DNA from: Kentomonas sorsogonicus
Taxonomy: Eukaryota > Euglenozoa > Kinetoplastea > Trypanosomatida > Trypanosomatidae
DNA length: 64,000 nucleotides
Reading direction: 5' to 3'
NCBI GenBank assembly: GCA_030347455.1
Contig: JAQOSZ010000300.1
Location: forward strand, 379,501-443,500
In this document: positions 41,701 to 51,160 of the stretch, in pieces
How the letters are laid out: the number at the start of each line of letters is the position of its first letter
Position numbering within the stretch: the first letter of the stretch is position 1
Program-made: the position numbers and the translations under genes
The notes under the pieces: model-generated
The model's input: only the letters and a program-made list of their open reading frames with translations
Databases searched by the model: none
Told to the model about the DNA's origin: nothing

Positions 41701-42842
41701 ACATCGATGGTGACGAGGAGGAGTATGAAAGCGGCGACCGCGATCGCCGCGAGGACTGGAGGGCCGCTGACATCGACGGGCTGTCGGCGCTGGAGATGAC
41801 CCCCGCGCAGTGGGCGCGCGCGTTGCCCGACCGGTACACGGCGGAGGTGCTGGGCAACAACGGCGACCTTTTGATCGCGTCGCACACCGGCGGCGGGGGG
41901 CCCATCGCGGTGCTCTCCGCCGCCCTCCGCGCCGCGTGCGACAAGCTCGGCGGCGAGGCGGCGGCGACGCTGTGGAGCGAGTACGCGGCCCACGCGATCC
42001 CTCCCGTCAACACCTCTCGAGAGCTCAGCTCCTACCTGCTGTCCTCCTTCATCGGCGCCTGCGACGGCTCCCCGACGGACGCGGCCAGCGTGCGTGGCGG
42101 CGCCTCCGCGGCGGCGACGGACTACCAGGAGGCCGCGGCGGGAGGAGAGCCGGCGCGTCCGGTTGGGGGCCACCTGGCGGGCGAGGGCGTCGACCTCAGC
42201 GCCGCGCTGCACGCGCGCTCCATCTCGCTGGGGCAGTACTGGGTGTCGCTGCTGACGCTGCCGGCGCTCGGCTTTCTCCCCGTCGCAAAGGCCGTCGCCA
42301 CGTCGAAGCGCGACAGCGTCGCCGACGCGCTGCTGCTCGCCGCCCGCCAGGGCTTCCCAGAGCTGCTGCGGCGCCTGACCGTCCGCGACCCGGCCGCCGG
42401 CGCCGCCGCCGCCGAGGTCCTCACCGAGACCGTCATCACGGAGCTTCCCGCGGCCGCGCGCGCGCAGCTGCGCAAGATGGCAGCGGCGAGTAGAGGAGAC
42501 GCACAGTCTGCAGAGGAGCGGCGGCGGCGGCGCGAGGCCGAGATGCTCGAGCGCGCGCCGTACCGACTGCTCCTGCAGCGCGTCAGGGCGCTGCACGGCG
42601 ACAGCCGCTGCGTGCGCGTGGTGCGCAGCCGCAGCAGCAGCAGCAGCAGCGGGGCCAACGACGGCGACAGCGAGTGCCGCGTATACCTCCAGACGGTTCC
42701 TGCCGACGGCGCCGCCACGCTGAGGCCCCGCGTCATCGTCCACAGGGGGGATCTGCAGCTCATCGGCACGGGCGTCGCGCGCGACCCGGCCGCCGCCCTC
42801 GCCGCCGCCTCTCGGGAGGCTCTGCGGACACTCTCTCAGTGA
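38754..42842 (+). CDS. Large mitochondrial protein with repeated dsRBD-like modules
   Basis: A 1362-residue protein not assigned to a named family. The N-terminus MQGNQPRRIVQAAAAAHSR, then more Arg/Ser/Thr with no acidic residue for about 60 positions, is a strong mitochondrial presequence. The body contains at least six or seven diverged modules. Each has a beta-type stretch followed by an Ala-rich helix of the kind that closes a double-stranded RNA-binding domain: GNSPRQALAACAAGL (about 362), SRQKGEAWRNACLAAM (about 760), SRQARRAVVYKV (about 897), PIAVLSAALRAACDKL (about 1045), SKRDSVADALLLAARQ (about 1183) and the C-terminal DPAAALAAASREAL (about 1342). Low-complexity linkers separate them. 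A role in mitochondrial RNA processing or mitoribosome assembly is inference. I place the ATG at 38754, after the AG at 38730. Confidence 0.7.
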   Translation: MQGNQPRRIVQAAAAAHSRTVFSSTASHFSRVTSRLHSVRHTPCSALSLPLDSLTSIVTALLLTPSRYKSDDAATAEGVASHTHAPTSSADDSSPQPYNLQEHLQAAEQAFRERYGPHARIIFHRVQNGSVQNDQEEEGSTNQRVAEGGGGGSSSTGAGDAANLALAPIIARHHGPNSFFRVSAVFRLLGYAVELAATKSRSAESGIENCLRQALSSDIQPLRVRRAAAATTTAAQARRHHPTVSDEAPEDAAVRETLNGLRDVCVFFSRQVKFSVKPPVGAIRATASAPAGGAAAGAPAPATAAAAAETAPVTETAHGGGHQESQQDDGTAGEHSLLWRCRAYVKDDWSITTQTRFAYEGRGNSPRQALAACAAGLRRNFQEELESPRVRLEAVRELGAILRGGTKECTAEGGTLAPVSTSVEIGNANGGEDGGSGRTSDKKNNQQHKDSSPPSTTTTSSFTPVKASMTLQDGRGNTTKMYVWRRGFAAEAFNMLVWGSPLATPPPHPGAVVTRAMGAAEGPPLLASLRWQLEHMTRLLAAAHRQGNASSGGAAAEQVRVTVVPGGLSAASAADGADGGAADPQGVPLLFTASVTVGPVDGETSGGHTPASAALPPPPRREEVIWQEVSPARYRVELEAYAQAVCYLLEEHREVWAGHLCASGYSNVTFLPTPAAVDAALAAHDSFDVLAAHKGKWNCYAVLGTLTSQLIGSFYHTHYHLWQPPPPPAAAAADDPGTWKATLTVSNGVDDARVVLVQRSSRQKGEAWRNACLAAMQDNFPNQYRAAVAAHPDVDLSNDYMARSHRYRALPREKRIEHMGGLFPLVSAFAEEDLGWRHLRVRLRDASGQLGLPQWVAEMEAEISENDGGDDSNSAAGAASEKRRMVVVATSAAYSQSRQARRAVVYKVAQTHFPAELAVYQKLGRNDSADPDDDPSFRRLTVFQPGGPPFVAQLVQVLQRARPEVAPITWFLTQARDGSREHHIDGDEEEYESGDRDRREDWRAADIDGLSALEMTPAQWARALPDRYTAEVLGNNGDLLIASHTGGGGPIAVLSAALRAACDKLGGEAAATLWSEYAAHAIPPVNTSRELSSYLLSSFIGACDGSPTDAASVRGGASAAATDYQEAAAGGEPARPVGGHLAGEGVDLSAALHARSISLGQYWVSLLTLPALGFLPVAKAVATSKRDSVADALLLAARQGFPELLRRLTVRDPAAGAAAAEVLTETVITELPAAARAQLRKMAAASRGDAQSAEERRRRREAEMLERAPYRLLLQRVRALHGDSRCVRVVRSRSSSSSSGANDGDSECRVYLQTVPADGAATLRPRVIVHRGDLQLIGTGVARDPAAALAAASREALRTLSQ

Positions 42843-42937
42843 ACATAATCAATGACGGATTTCCTTTTTTTTTAATTGTTGTTGTTATTGTTATTTGATC
42901 GTTTCGGCAACTACTTTCTTCTGTCAATACATATATA

Positions 42938-43037
42938 NNNNNNNNNNNNNNNNNNNNNNNNNNNNNNNNNNNNNNNNNNNNNNNNNNNNNNNNNNNNNNN
43001 NNNNNNNNNNNNNNNNNNNNNNNNNNNNNNNNNNNNN
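42938..43037. other. Assembly gap (100 N)
   Basis: Exactly 100 undetermined bases, the usual placeholder for a gap of unknown size. It lies where single-copy sequence meets the tandem array, so array units are probably missing or collapsed here. Confidence 0.98.
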
Positions 43038-44107
43038 GGGATCTCCTCTCTTCTGAGGATGGTTAATCCCCGCTCGGTATCTATGGCACTCGGTGTGCGC
43101 TCATCCCGCTTCACCAACTCCCAACGCCATCTCCTCACTGTTCCGTCTTATCCGTAGCAATGCTCGTTTTGCTCCGTTAATTATTATTGTTTATATACTT
43201 CCTCCTCCCCAGAAGGGGGCATAGCCCGTCCACTGACTCGCGTAGGACCATGTAGCTCATTTCGGGGAGAGGCCTCCCTGTGCGGACAAGCAAGAAGCTG
43301 TGCTGCGCTAGAGCCAGCACAGAAAAAAAAAAAAGCTGACTCTGAGACGTGCGGTGCCTGCTTTAGAGACGCAGACGATCCACGCGCCGCCCTCTCTCGA
43401 CTGATACGTCCAGTCTTTAGTCCGACAGCGGCGAAGCACAAGCACGTCGCACACATTGATTCTTTGGCGTCCCGCGCGCGTCATTTGCCCGCTGTGAACT
43501 CAGGGAGACCCTTACCTCGCGGAGGCCTCCTCCGTCTCCAGTGCGTAATGTTAATGTGCGCCGTCTCCAAATGATGGCGAGTTACAATTCAGCACCCCGG
43601 CCGCGTCCTTTCCCCACGTAGAGAAACGCGTCTCAGCTATTCTACCGAAGGCCCACTAGTGATAGCTCCGCGCAAGTGGAGGGCTGAGCGAAGTGAGGGG
43701 AAGGGCGGCCACAAGACGGTGTTTGGGAAGGCGGGGCATATTGCATTCTCGTCACAGTACTGCACGAGGATATGCTTGTTCATCAAGGACGCTTTCCCTT
43801 TCTTCTTCTCCGTATTGTTGTACTCCTTGTCAGGAGCACTGGTGCGAGAAACACGTGCCAGCGAAGGGCTTCATCCGTCTGCTTTTTCTGAAAGCTTGCG
43901 CCAGGAAAAAACCTGAACGGAGATGTAACGTCTTGATTATTTGCACAACAAATGATTTCACCTGAAATGTGATATATGTCTTGTCTCTCAAACACTCATT
44001 GCTACCTCCTACCAACAGTCGTTGTCACTGAGAGTTAATTATCGACTCTCTTGTTTTTTGTTTTTCCCACCATCCCACCTCCTTCCATAACCCCTCGAGG
44101 CGGGGTG

Positions 44108-44128
44108 CAAGGATTTGTGCAATCCTTG
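44108..44128. repeat. Perfect 8-bp inverted repeat (unit A)
   Basis: Arms CAAGGATT and AATCCTTG flank a 5-base loop. The same hairpin is at 49777-49797 in unit B. Its function is unknown. Confidence 0.7.
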
Positions 44129-45420
44129 GAATCTTCCCTTTCGCAAGTCTACTAATGTTCCACCCATTATACAAAATTAAATAAAAAATGATAATTGTAT
44201 ACACATAACTTTCTAAGATATTATTGGCAAGTCGAAATAAGACTTCATCGCTATTCAAGCGTTCTTGACAAATACTATCATCTTGGCAAATAAATGATAT
44301 ATCCTCTATTAACGTAAAAATTCGTGTAAGTTTAAAACAAATACTTAACTATCTCCTTAATTTCCCCCTACTCTCTTCTTAACAGATAAGCCTCTAGTGA
44401 AAGCGACTCAAGGTATTTTCCTAAATGTGCATAACGGAAGTGCTGCGCGGCGCGAGAAGCCCCCCCCCCCCCCCACAGGAAGGACGGCCGTCAACGCGAT
44501 GGCGGAGGCTGCGGCAACACACGACGGGGAAGGGGCGGTCGAGGGAGAGAGGAGGGGGGGGGGATCGGGCCCAGCTGCTCGCGTGGAGACAGACGCAGAC
44601 AGAAGGTGAAATCGGAGGCCGTGCGGCGGGAGCGCTGCGTCTGGAGCGCCACTCTGCTGCCGTGCCCGCATGATTCTCACGCGCCCCGGCCGCGCCAGCA
44701 GTCTCACCCCGCACGGCGCGCTTGTCGTGCAGCCCGCCCGCCCTCCCCTCCCTCCCCGTAGGTAAAAGAACATCAGCAGCAAAGCCAATTGCTACGTGCC
44801 GGCGCCATTCGGCAGCCACTATCCAAAGGGGTGGGGGTGGGTAGGGCGGTGCCGGCTGTGCTGAACGGCGCCCGCTCAGCGAGTCCCTTCCGTAGGTTCT
44901 GCTGGCCGCCAGCTCCATTTCCTCATTGCTGGGGGGGGGGGGGACACCCACACTGCTGATGGCGGATGTGGCCTTTACAAATTCGGACTGCTGTGCTGTG
45001 TGTGTTCATTGGTCCGAAAAAGAAGGGGAGTTGGGGGGGGGGGGCGGGGGGTGAGCGTTTGTGATCACTCACTCCGTTGGCTCTCGAAGACTCACTCTGA
45101 TCTACTCTTTACAAAGTTGGCGAACTGTACCGTGGGTGCTGAAATGCTGCCTGCGACACCTCTCTCTCTCTCTGTCTCTCTCTCTCCACACAGCCTGGCG
45201 AGTGCTCCACTTTACGCGAAGAACAACGAAAAAGGAAATGATGCGCGATAGGTTGTGTCAGTACCTGAGACGTTTTCGTGTGTTCATTTATTGCTTGCCC
45301 TCGTACCTCTCAAGCTCATTGCACCTCTGATCCTCCATCACTCGCGTTACCCTTCCCCTCCCTCCGCTGCATTCTGCTTCCCATTTTACTAGATTTTAGT
45401 GTATATCTCCCCTTTTCTCG

Positions 45421-45456
45421 ACTTTTTTTTTCACTGTCCTCTTTCAAAGTTCACAG
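45421..45456 (+). promoter_or_regulatory. Spliced-leader acceptor of RHS-like gene A
   Basis: T/CT-rich run followed by AG at 45448-45449 and TTCACAG at 45450-45456. It lies after the GTG-initiated extension of the frame at 45399, so translation should start at the ATG at 45492. Confidence 0.55.
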
Positions 45457-45491
45457 CCTTTTTTCTTTTAAACCAATTAATAAAACCTGTG

Positions 45492-48302
45492 ATGCTGCGT
45501 TTTGCCTTCTCTAAAACGCGTGTCGCCCTCTCCCTGTCCCGCGCCGTCGTGCTGCGCGCCAAGAAAGCCCCGCGCGGGACGCGCTCCCCGAGCCCTGCTG
45601 GCCGGCCGGCAAGCAATGTTGGCCGCAAGGGGTCCAGAGCGGCGGTGTCCGCTGGGGTGCCGCCTCCCCACGCGATGGGCGGCATTCAGCGCAGCAGCCG
45701 CGCCGCCGTAGCCGGTGGGCAGGGCGACGGGGTGAGCAAGCACTACGAGAAGCTGCAGCAGCAACTGCAGGACTTTTTCGACGACAGTACTCTCTCCGAG
45801 CGGGATCTGAGCAGCAAGGAGAAGAACGAAATAAAGAGGCTGGCCCGCAAGATCAACAAGCAGCTCTCAACGAAGGAGGTGGAGCGCATGGTGAACACCA
45901 CACAAACTTGTGGTGATTGGGTGAAAGCCCTTGACGCGGCCGAGCGCGCCGGCAATTTCACCGTCGCCAAGGCGCTGGAGGCATTTGCTATGTTCCGCTT
46001 TGGCGTCAAGGAGCTTCCGCCCGCAGGTGTCAAGCGTGCTGAGGTGGAGAACCTCGTGGTCGACTTTCTGCGGAAGTCGCTGTTTGCCGGCACGCTGGCG
46101 GGGCACCTCGAGAGGCGCCTACTGGACCCGGATCTGGCGGTCCTGGCCACAAGATTCCCTTGCCCGATCATTTGCAACCGTAGAAACTTGGCAGTTTTTG
46201 ATCTGGCGTGGGGAGTCGTAGAGGAGGCGGGCACCCGTGAGGTGGTCACAGAGACCTATACGCCGCTAAGACAGAGTGCACGGCAGGTGAAGGACAGGGC
46301 TGCCACAGAGAAGGCAGCCCGGCGCATCAAGCTCCCGCTGGTGATCGGGGGTGAAAGCGGCAGCGGCAAGTCCATATTCTCCGCTCTGGCGCCGCAGTAC
46401 ATTCTTCAGGGCCGGGGAGAGACTGCCGGGATGAAGAAGAACTGTCTTACCGTCTACGTGACGGCGAGAGACATCAATGCCACTGATCTGGTGCGCGTCA
46501 AAAAACTTGACGGCCAAGTCCAGCGCGCGAAGACGCTGACTGGTAAGGACGGGCCGCGCAAGAAGCGGACGGAGGCGGCGGCAAAATGCCTACGTGGGAT
46601 GGTCTGCGACGCCGTCGAGTGGCCCCAGAATATCGAGCTTCCCAGAGGTCACAAGTACAAACACCTCTTCCTGGTCGTGGACGAGCTGTCTTTGAAACCC
46701 GAGTTTTTCCGCGCGCTGCTCGTCCACCACAGCCTGCAGGAAAGGCTGCTGAGCTTCGCGGGCGGGCTGGCCGAGCACGTACACCTCATCTGCTGCGCCA
46801 CCGGCAGCCACTCGGTCATCGTAGAGAGCGGCAGCCAGCCCAGCGAGTACAACGCCGTAAGCATGGGCCCGTCAGCCGCTCTCTTTATGGAGCTGATGAA
46901 AAGGGCCGGCGCGAGCGAGACCACTGTCCAGACGCTCGTGCGCAGTCTCATTCTGTCACCCATGGTGGAGAACCGCCGCATCGGCGCATTCGCGGCGCAG
47001 GCGCTCTTGAAAACGGAGGGTTCTTTTCTGCGGCTCCCAGCAGGCATGTATGGCATGAAAATAAACTGGCTGCGTCTTGGAGGCAGCGGCGGCATGCTCG
47101 GGTACGCCGGCGTCATCGCTCACCAGGTTGCGCAAGAGTACTGCAAGGTGAATGGCTTATCAGGCTACTCCGGGGAGGCGGCAACAATCGTCACGCTGGA
47201 AGGGCTGCGCCGATTCCTCATGTGGGACCCACGCACAAGTACTGCCGCCGAGCGTATTTTTGACTCGATGGGAGACAGCAGCCCTCTCAGGCTGGGCACG
47301 TTTGCTACCCAGTACGTGGACCTACCGCCGCAAAACAACATCGCGCAGGAGGCAGTCACTGTGTCGGTCAGCAGGGCCCAGATAATACTGGCGGCGATCC
47401 GCTACGGCAGCGAACCGTCCGCAGCCCTGCACACCCCCGACTCATTCGAGGAGCTGAGCGCTTACGTGTTCTGCGTCTTTCTCGACGCCGTGCGAGTTGT
47501 GCCGAAGTCGAAAAAAACAGCCAACAGTTTCCTAGCTCAGATCAAGGGTAAAAAGGGCACCCTGAATGCCAAGGACCTGAACAGCTTTGCCGTTGCGCTG
47601 CGCGGCCGAGACACCGCTGCCCACGTCAAGCTGGGTGACTTCCTTCGTGGTCTTGACCAATGCTGGCAGAGCCCCCAGACCGCTTCCATGAGAGGGAAAC
47701 TCAAGCACGCGCGCTGCGCGCCGCTGCTCTTCTCTGAGAAGCAAATTCAAAACGTGGGGAACACTGATGTTCTAGTGAAAGAACTATCGACCACTATCGA
47801 AAAGTTTCACCAGAACCTCTTTCCTGCCACTCGGAGGAAGAAAGTCGCGTTCACTATAATGAACGCCCCCCAGGCGTCGTACGCCGACTTTGTTGTTGTG
47901 GCGGGCGACTACCTGTTCCTAGGGCAGTCCAAGCTGTACAAGGATGGCTGGGCAGGAGGGACATCCGTTGGTGATGTCCAAAAAGTTGCGGTGGAGCTCG
48001 TGAAGATGGGCTTTAAGACGTCTTATCCTGCGACGAGAACCGTAAAGAAAGCCAAAAATGCTAATAGGAGACATACAACAGAGCTCAAAAAGCATTTAAA
48101 AAATAAGGATCTCACCAAAAAGCTAATGGAAAAGTTCGGCTGCAAAGTTGCCGTTCCCCTCTTTTTCGTTTCGAAGCCCATGGAGGACAACGCTATCGGC
48201 AGGACGGTCGTTGCAGAGGGGCATGGCTGGGAGGGCCCCGCGCCGTTTATCCACGTTCCGTCCCACATGGAAAAGTCATGCACGCGAGACAAGAAAGAGT
48301 AG
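45492..48302 (+). CDS. RHS/Crinkler-like P-loop ATPase with C-terminal nuclease-like fold, copy A
   Basis: A 936-residue protein. Residues 1-25 (MLRFAFSKTRVALSLSRAVV) form a basic, hydrophobic kinetoplastid-type mitochondrial presequence. A helical, charged region follows (about 75-130). The Walker A motif is GGESGSGKS (286-294; K293) and the Walker B-like strand LFLVVDEL has D397-E398. HLICCATGS (431-439) could be a sensor strand. Near the C-terminus, YADFVVVAGDYLFLGQSKLY (797-816) has D799 and Q812-x-K814, spaced like a PD-(D/E)XK restriction-endonuclease motif. An ATPase with this C-terminal fold in a multicopy trypanosomatid family fits the retrotransposon hot spot (RHS)/Crinkler-RHS class, although RHS P-loops often read GTPGxGKS. 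The frame is whole, and no LINE (ingi/L1Tc-like) insertion is present. The ATG is chosen by the acceptor at 45449. Confidence 0.72.
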   Translation: MLRFAFSKTRVALSLSRAVVLRAKKAPRGTRSPSPAGRPASNVGRKGSRAAVSAGVPPPHAMGGIQRSSRAAVAGGQGDGVSKHYEKLQQQLQDFFDDSTLSERDLSSKEKNEIKRLARKINKQLSTKEVERMVNTTQTCGDWVKALDAAERAGNFTVAKALEAFAMFRFGVKELPPAGVKRAEVENLVVDFLRKSLFAGTLAGHLERRLLDPDLAVLATRFPCPIICNRRNLAVFDLAWGVVEEAGTREVVTETYTPLRQSARQVKDRAATEKAARRIKLPLVIGGESGSGKSIFSALAPQYILQGRGETAGMKKNCLTVYVTARDINATDLVRVKKLDGQVQRAKTLTGKDGPRKKRTEAAAKCLRGMVCDAVEWPQNIELPRGHKYKHLFLVVDELSLKPEFFRALLVHHSLQERLLSFAGGLAEHVHLICCATGSHSVIVESGSQPSEYNAVSMGPSAALFMELMKRAGASETTVQTLVRSLILSPMVENRRIGAFAAQALLKTEGSFLRLPAGMYGMKINWLRLGGSGGMLGYAGVIAHQVAQEYCKVNGLSGYSGEAATIVTLEGLRRFLMWDPRTSTAAERIFDSMGDSSPLRLGTFATQYVDLPPQNNIAQEAVTVSVSRAQIILAAIRYGSEPSAALHTPDSFEELSAYVFCVFLDAVRVVPKSKKTANSFLAQIKGKKGTLNAKDLNSFAVALRGRDTAAHVKLGDFLRGLDQCWQSPQTASMRGKLKHARCAPLLFSEKQIQNVGNTDVLVKELSTTIEKFHQNLFPATRRKKVAFTIMNAPQASYADFVVVAGDYLFLGQSKLYKDGWAGGTSVGDVQKVAVELVKMGFKTSYPATRTVKKAKNANRRHTTELKKHLKNKDLTKKLMEKFGCKVAVPLFFVSKPMEDNAIGRTVVAEGHGWEGPAPFIHVPSHMEKSCTRDKKE

Positions 48303-50822
48303 GCGCGAGGGCGGGGCGCCAGACGTAACCCCTTTTCCTCCCTGCATCCCCCGCGCCTGTGCTTTGCACCGTGTGGTGTATTGAGAAAAGAAAAATAAAA
48401 GAGCGATGCTTCTCAGGCTTTCCCTTTCTTTTTGCCGGGTCTGACACGCCTACCCGTATCCCTGTTGCCTGTTGTTTGTGCCCCTACCCCGTCTCTCACG
48501 TCCGCGCGGCTCACCCCGAGACAACTGCTGCCGCCGTCAGCACTCAGTGCTGTCCTTTATTTACTATTTATTTCAGCTCTGTTCGTCTTTCTTTTATTTT
48601 TTAAAGCAACAATAACTCCCACTTTTCACCACTACTTTTTACATCCACATTTTATGTATTACTGAGAGGATCGAAGATTCTTGTATGTGAATGAGACATG
48701 ACGCCGCGGGATCTCCTCTCTTCTGAGGATGGTTAATCCCCGCTCGGTATCTATGGCACTCGGTGTGCGCTCATCCCGCTTCACCAACTCCCAACGCCAT
48801 CTCCTCACTGTTCCGTCTTATCCGTAGCAATGCTCGTTTTGCTCCGTTAATTATTATTGTTTATATACTTCCTCCTCCCCAGAAGGGGGCATAGCCCGTC
48901 CACTGACTCGCGTAGGACCATGTAGCTCATTTCGGGGAGAGGCCTCCCTGTGCGGACAAGCAAGAAGCTGTGCTGCGCTAGAGCCAGCACAGAAAAAAAA
49001 AAAGCTGACTCTGAGACGTGCGGTGCCTGCTTTAGAGACGCAGACGATCCACGCGCCGCCCTCTCTCGACTGATACGTCCAGTCTTTAGTCCGACAGCGG
49101 CGAAGCACAAGCACGCCGCACACATTGATTCTTTGGCGTCCCGCGCGCGTCATTTGCCCGCTGTGAACTCAGGGAGACCCTTACCTCGCGGAGGCCTCCT
49201 CCGTCTCCAGTGCGTAATGTTAATGTGCGCCGTCTCCAAATGATGGCGAGTTACAATTCAGCACCCCGGCCGCGTCCTTTCCCCACGTAGAGAAACGCGT
49301 CTCAGCTATTCTACCGAAGGCCCACTAGTGATAGCTCCGCGCAAGTGGAGGGCTGAGCGAAGTGAGGGGAAGGGCGGCCACAAGACGGTGTTTGGGAAGG
49401 CGGGGCATATTGCATTCTCGTCACAGTACTGCACGAGGATATGCTTGTTCATCAAGGACGCTTTCCCTTTCTTCTTCTCCGTATTGTTGTACTCCTTGTC
49501 AGGAGCACTGGTGCGAGAAACACGTGCCAGCGAAGGGCTTCATCCGTCTGCTTTTTCTGAAAGCTTGCGCCAGGAAAAAACCTGAACGGAGATGTAACGT
49601 CTTGATTATTTGCACAACAAATGATTTCACCTGAAATGTGATATATGTCTTGTCTCTCAAACACTCATTGCTACCTCCTACCAACAGTCGTTGTCACTGA
49701 GAGTTAATTATCGACTCTCTTGTTTTTTGTTTTTCCCACCATCCCACCTCCTTCCATAACCCCTCGAGGCGGGGTGCAAGGATTTGTGCAATCCTTGGAA
49801 TCTTCCCTTTCGCAAGTCTACTAATGTTCCACCCATTATACAAAATTAAATAAAAAATGATAATTGTATACACATAACTTTCTAAGATATTATTGGCAAG
49901 TCGAAATAAGACTTCATCGCTATTCAAGCGTTCTTGACAAATACTATCATCTTGGCAAATAAATGATATATCCTCTATTAACGTAAAAATTCGTGTAAGT
50001 TTAAAACAAATACTTAACTATCTCCTTAATTTCCCCCTACTCTCTTCTTAACAGATAAGCCTCTAGTGAAAGCGACTCAAGGTATTTTCCTAAATGTGCA
50101 TAACGGAAGTGCTGCGCGGCGCGAGAAGCCCCCCCCCCCCCCCCACAGGAAGGACGGCCGTCAACGCGATGGCGGAGGCTGCGGCAACACACGACGGGGA
50201 AGGGGCGGTCGAGGGAGAGAGGAGGGGGGGGGGATCGGGCCCAGCTGCTCGCGTGGAGACAGACGCAGACAGAAGGTGAAATCGGAGGCCGTGCGGCGGG
50301 AGCGCTGCGTCTGGAGCGCCACTCTGCTGCCGTGCCCGCATGATTCCCACGCGCCCCGGCCGCGCCAGCAGTCTCACCCCGCACGGCGCGCTTGTCGTGC
50401 AGCCCCCCCCCCCCCCCCCTCCCTCCCCGTAGGTAAAAGAACATCAGCAGCAAAGCCAATTGCTACGTGCCGGCGCCATTCGGCAGCCACTATCCAAAGG
50501 GGTGGGGGTGGGTAGGGCGGTGCCGGCTGTGCTGAACGGCGCCCGCTCAGCGAGTCCCTTCCGTAGGTTCTGCTGGCCGCCAGCTCCATTTCCTCATTGC
50601 TGGGGGGGGGGGGGACACCCACACTGCTGATGGCGGATGTGGCCTTTACAAATTCGGACTGCTGTGCTGTGTGTGTTCATTGGTCCGAAAAAGAAGGGGA
50701 GTTGGGGGGGGGGGGGTGAGCGTTTGCGATCACTCACTCCGTTGGCTCTCGAAGACTCACTCTGATCTACTCTTTACAAAGTTGGCGAACTGTACCGTGG
50801 GTGCTGAAATGCTGCCTGCGAC

Positions 50823-50857
<35 letters not shown>

Positions 50858-51160
50858 CACAGCCTGGCGAGTGCTCCACTTTACGCGAAGAACAACGAAA
50901 AAGGAAATGATGCGCGATAGGTTGTGTCAGTACCTGAGACGTTTTCGTGTGTTCATTTATTGCTTGCCCTCGTACCTCTCAAGCTCATTGCACCTCTGAT
51001 CCTCCATCACTCGCGTTACCCTTCCCCTCCCTCCGCTGCATTCTGCTTCCCATTTTACTAGATTTTAGTGTATATCTCCCCTTTTCTCGACTTTTTTTTT
51101 CACTGTCCTCTTTCAAAGTTCACAGCCTTTTTTCTTTTAAACCAATTAATAAAACCTGTG
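48303..51160 (+). other. Array spacer between copies A and B
   Basis: 2.86 kb: the 3' end of unit A (48303-48707) plus the spacer of unit B. The 3' part is T-rich. The unit B spacer repeats the AT-rich block, hairpin, C-runs and G-runs of unit A with different run lengths (for example a longer C-run at about 50404-50419 and a shorter G-run at about 50704). I see no gene on either strand. Confidence 0.6.
49777..49797. repeat. Perfect 8-bp inverted repeat (unit B)
   Basis: Same arms and loop as at 44108-44128 in unit A, kept without change. Confidence 0.7.

Larger units (their letters stand above)
43038..45491 (+). other. Array spacer, unit A
   Basis: A 2.45-kb spacer. The first 900 bases are of mixed composition; a markedly AT-rich block at about 43920-44400 contains a short perfect hairpin at 44108-44128. 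A GC-rich block at 44440-45060 holds C-runs and G-runs. The (CT)n/CACACAG at 45159-45193 and the CT-rich tract ending in AG at 45448-45449 are both candidate acceptors. Short ORFs on either strand are not supported as genes. Confidence 0.6.
43038..48707 (+). repeat. Tandem repeat unit A (5670 bp)
   Basis: First complete unit seen after the gap, beginning GGGATCTCC. It holds a spacer of about 2.45 kb, one RHS-like gene and about 0.4 kb of 3' sequence. Nearly identical to unit B; the differences seen are scattered substitutions and changes in homopolymer and (CT)n length. The unit start is set by the contig edge, not by a biological boundary. Confidence 0.95.

Noticed and set aside
44397-44951. 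GC-rich ORFs in the array spacer on both strands
   Set aside because: The copies differ in frame because of C- and G-run length changes, so no reading frame is preserved between units.
45399-45491. 31-codon GTG-initiated N-terminal extension of the RHS-like gene
   Set aside because: It lies mostly upstream of the splice acceptor at 45449 and is CT-rich leader sequence. The ATG at 45492 begins a good presequence.
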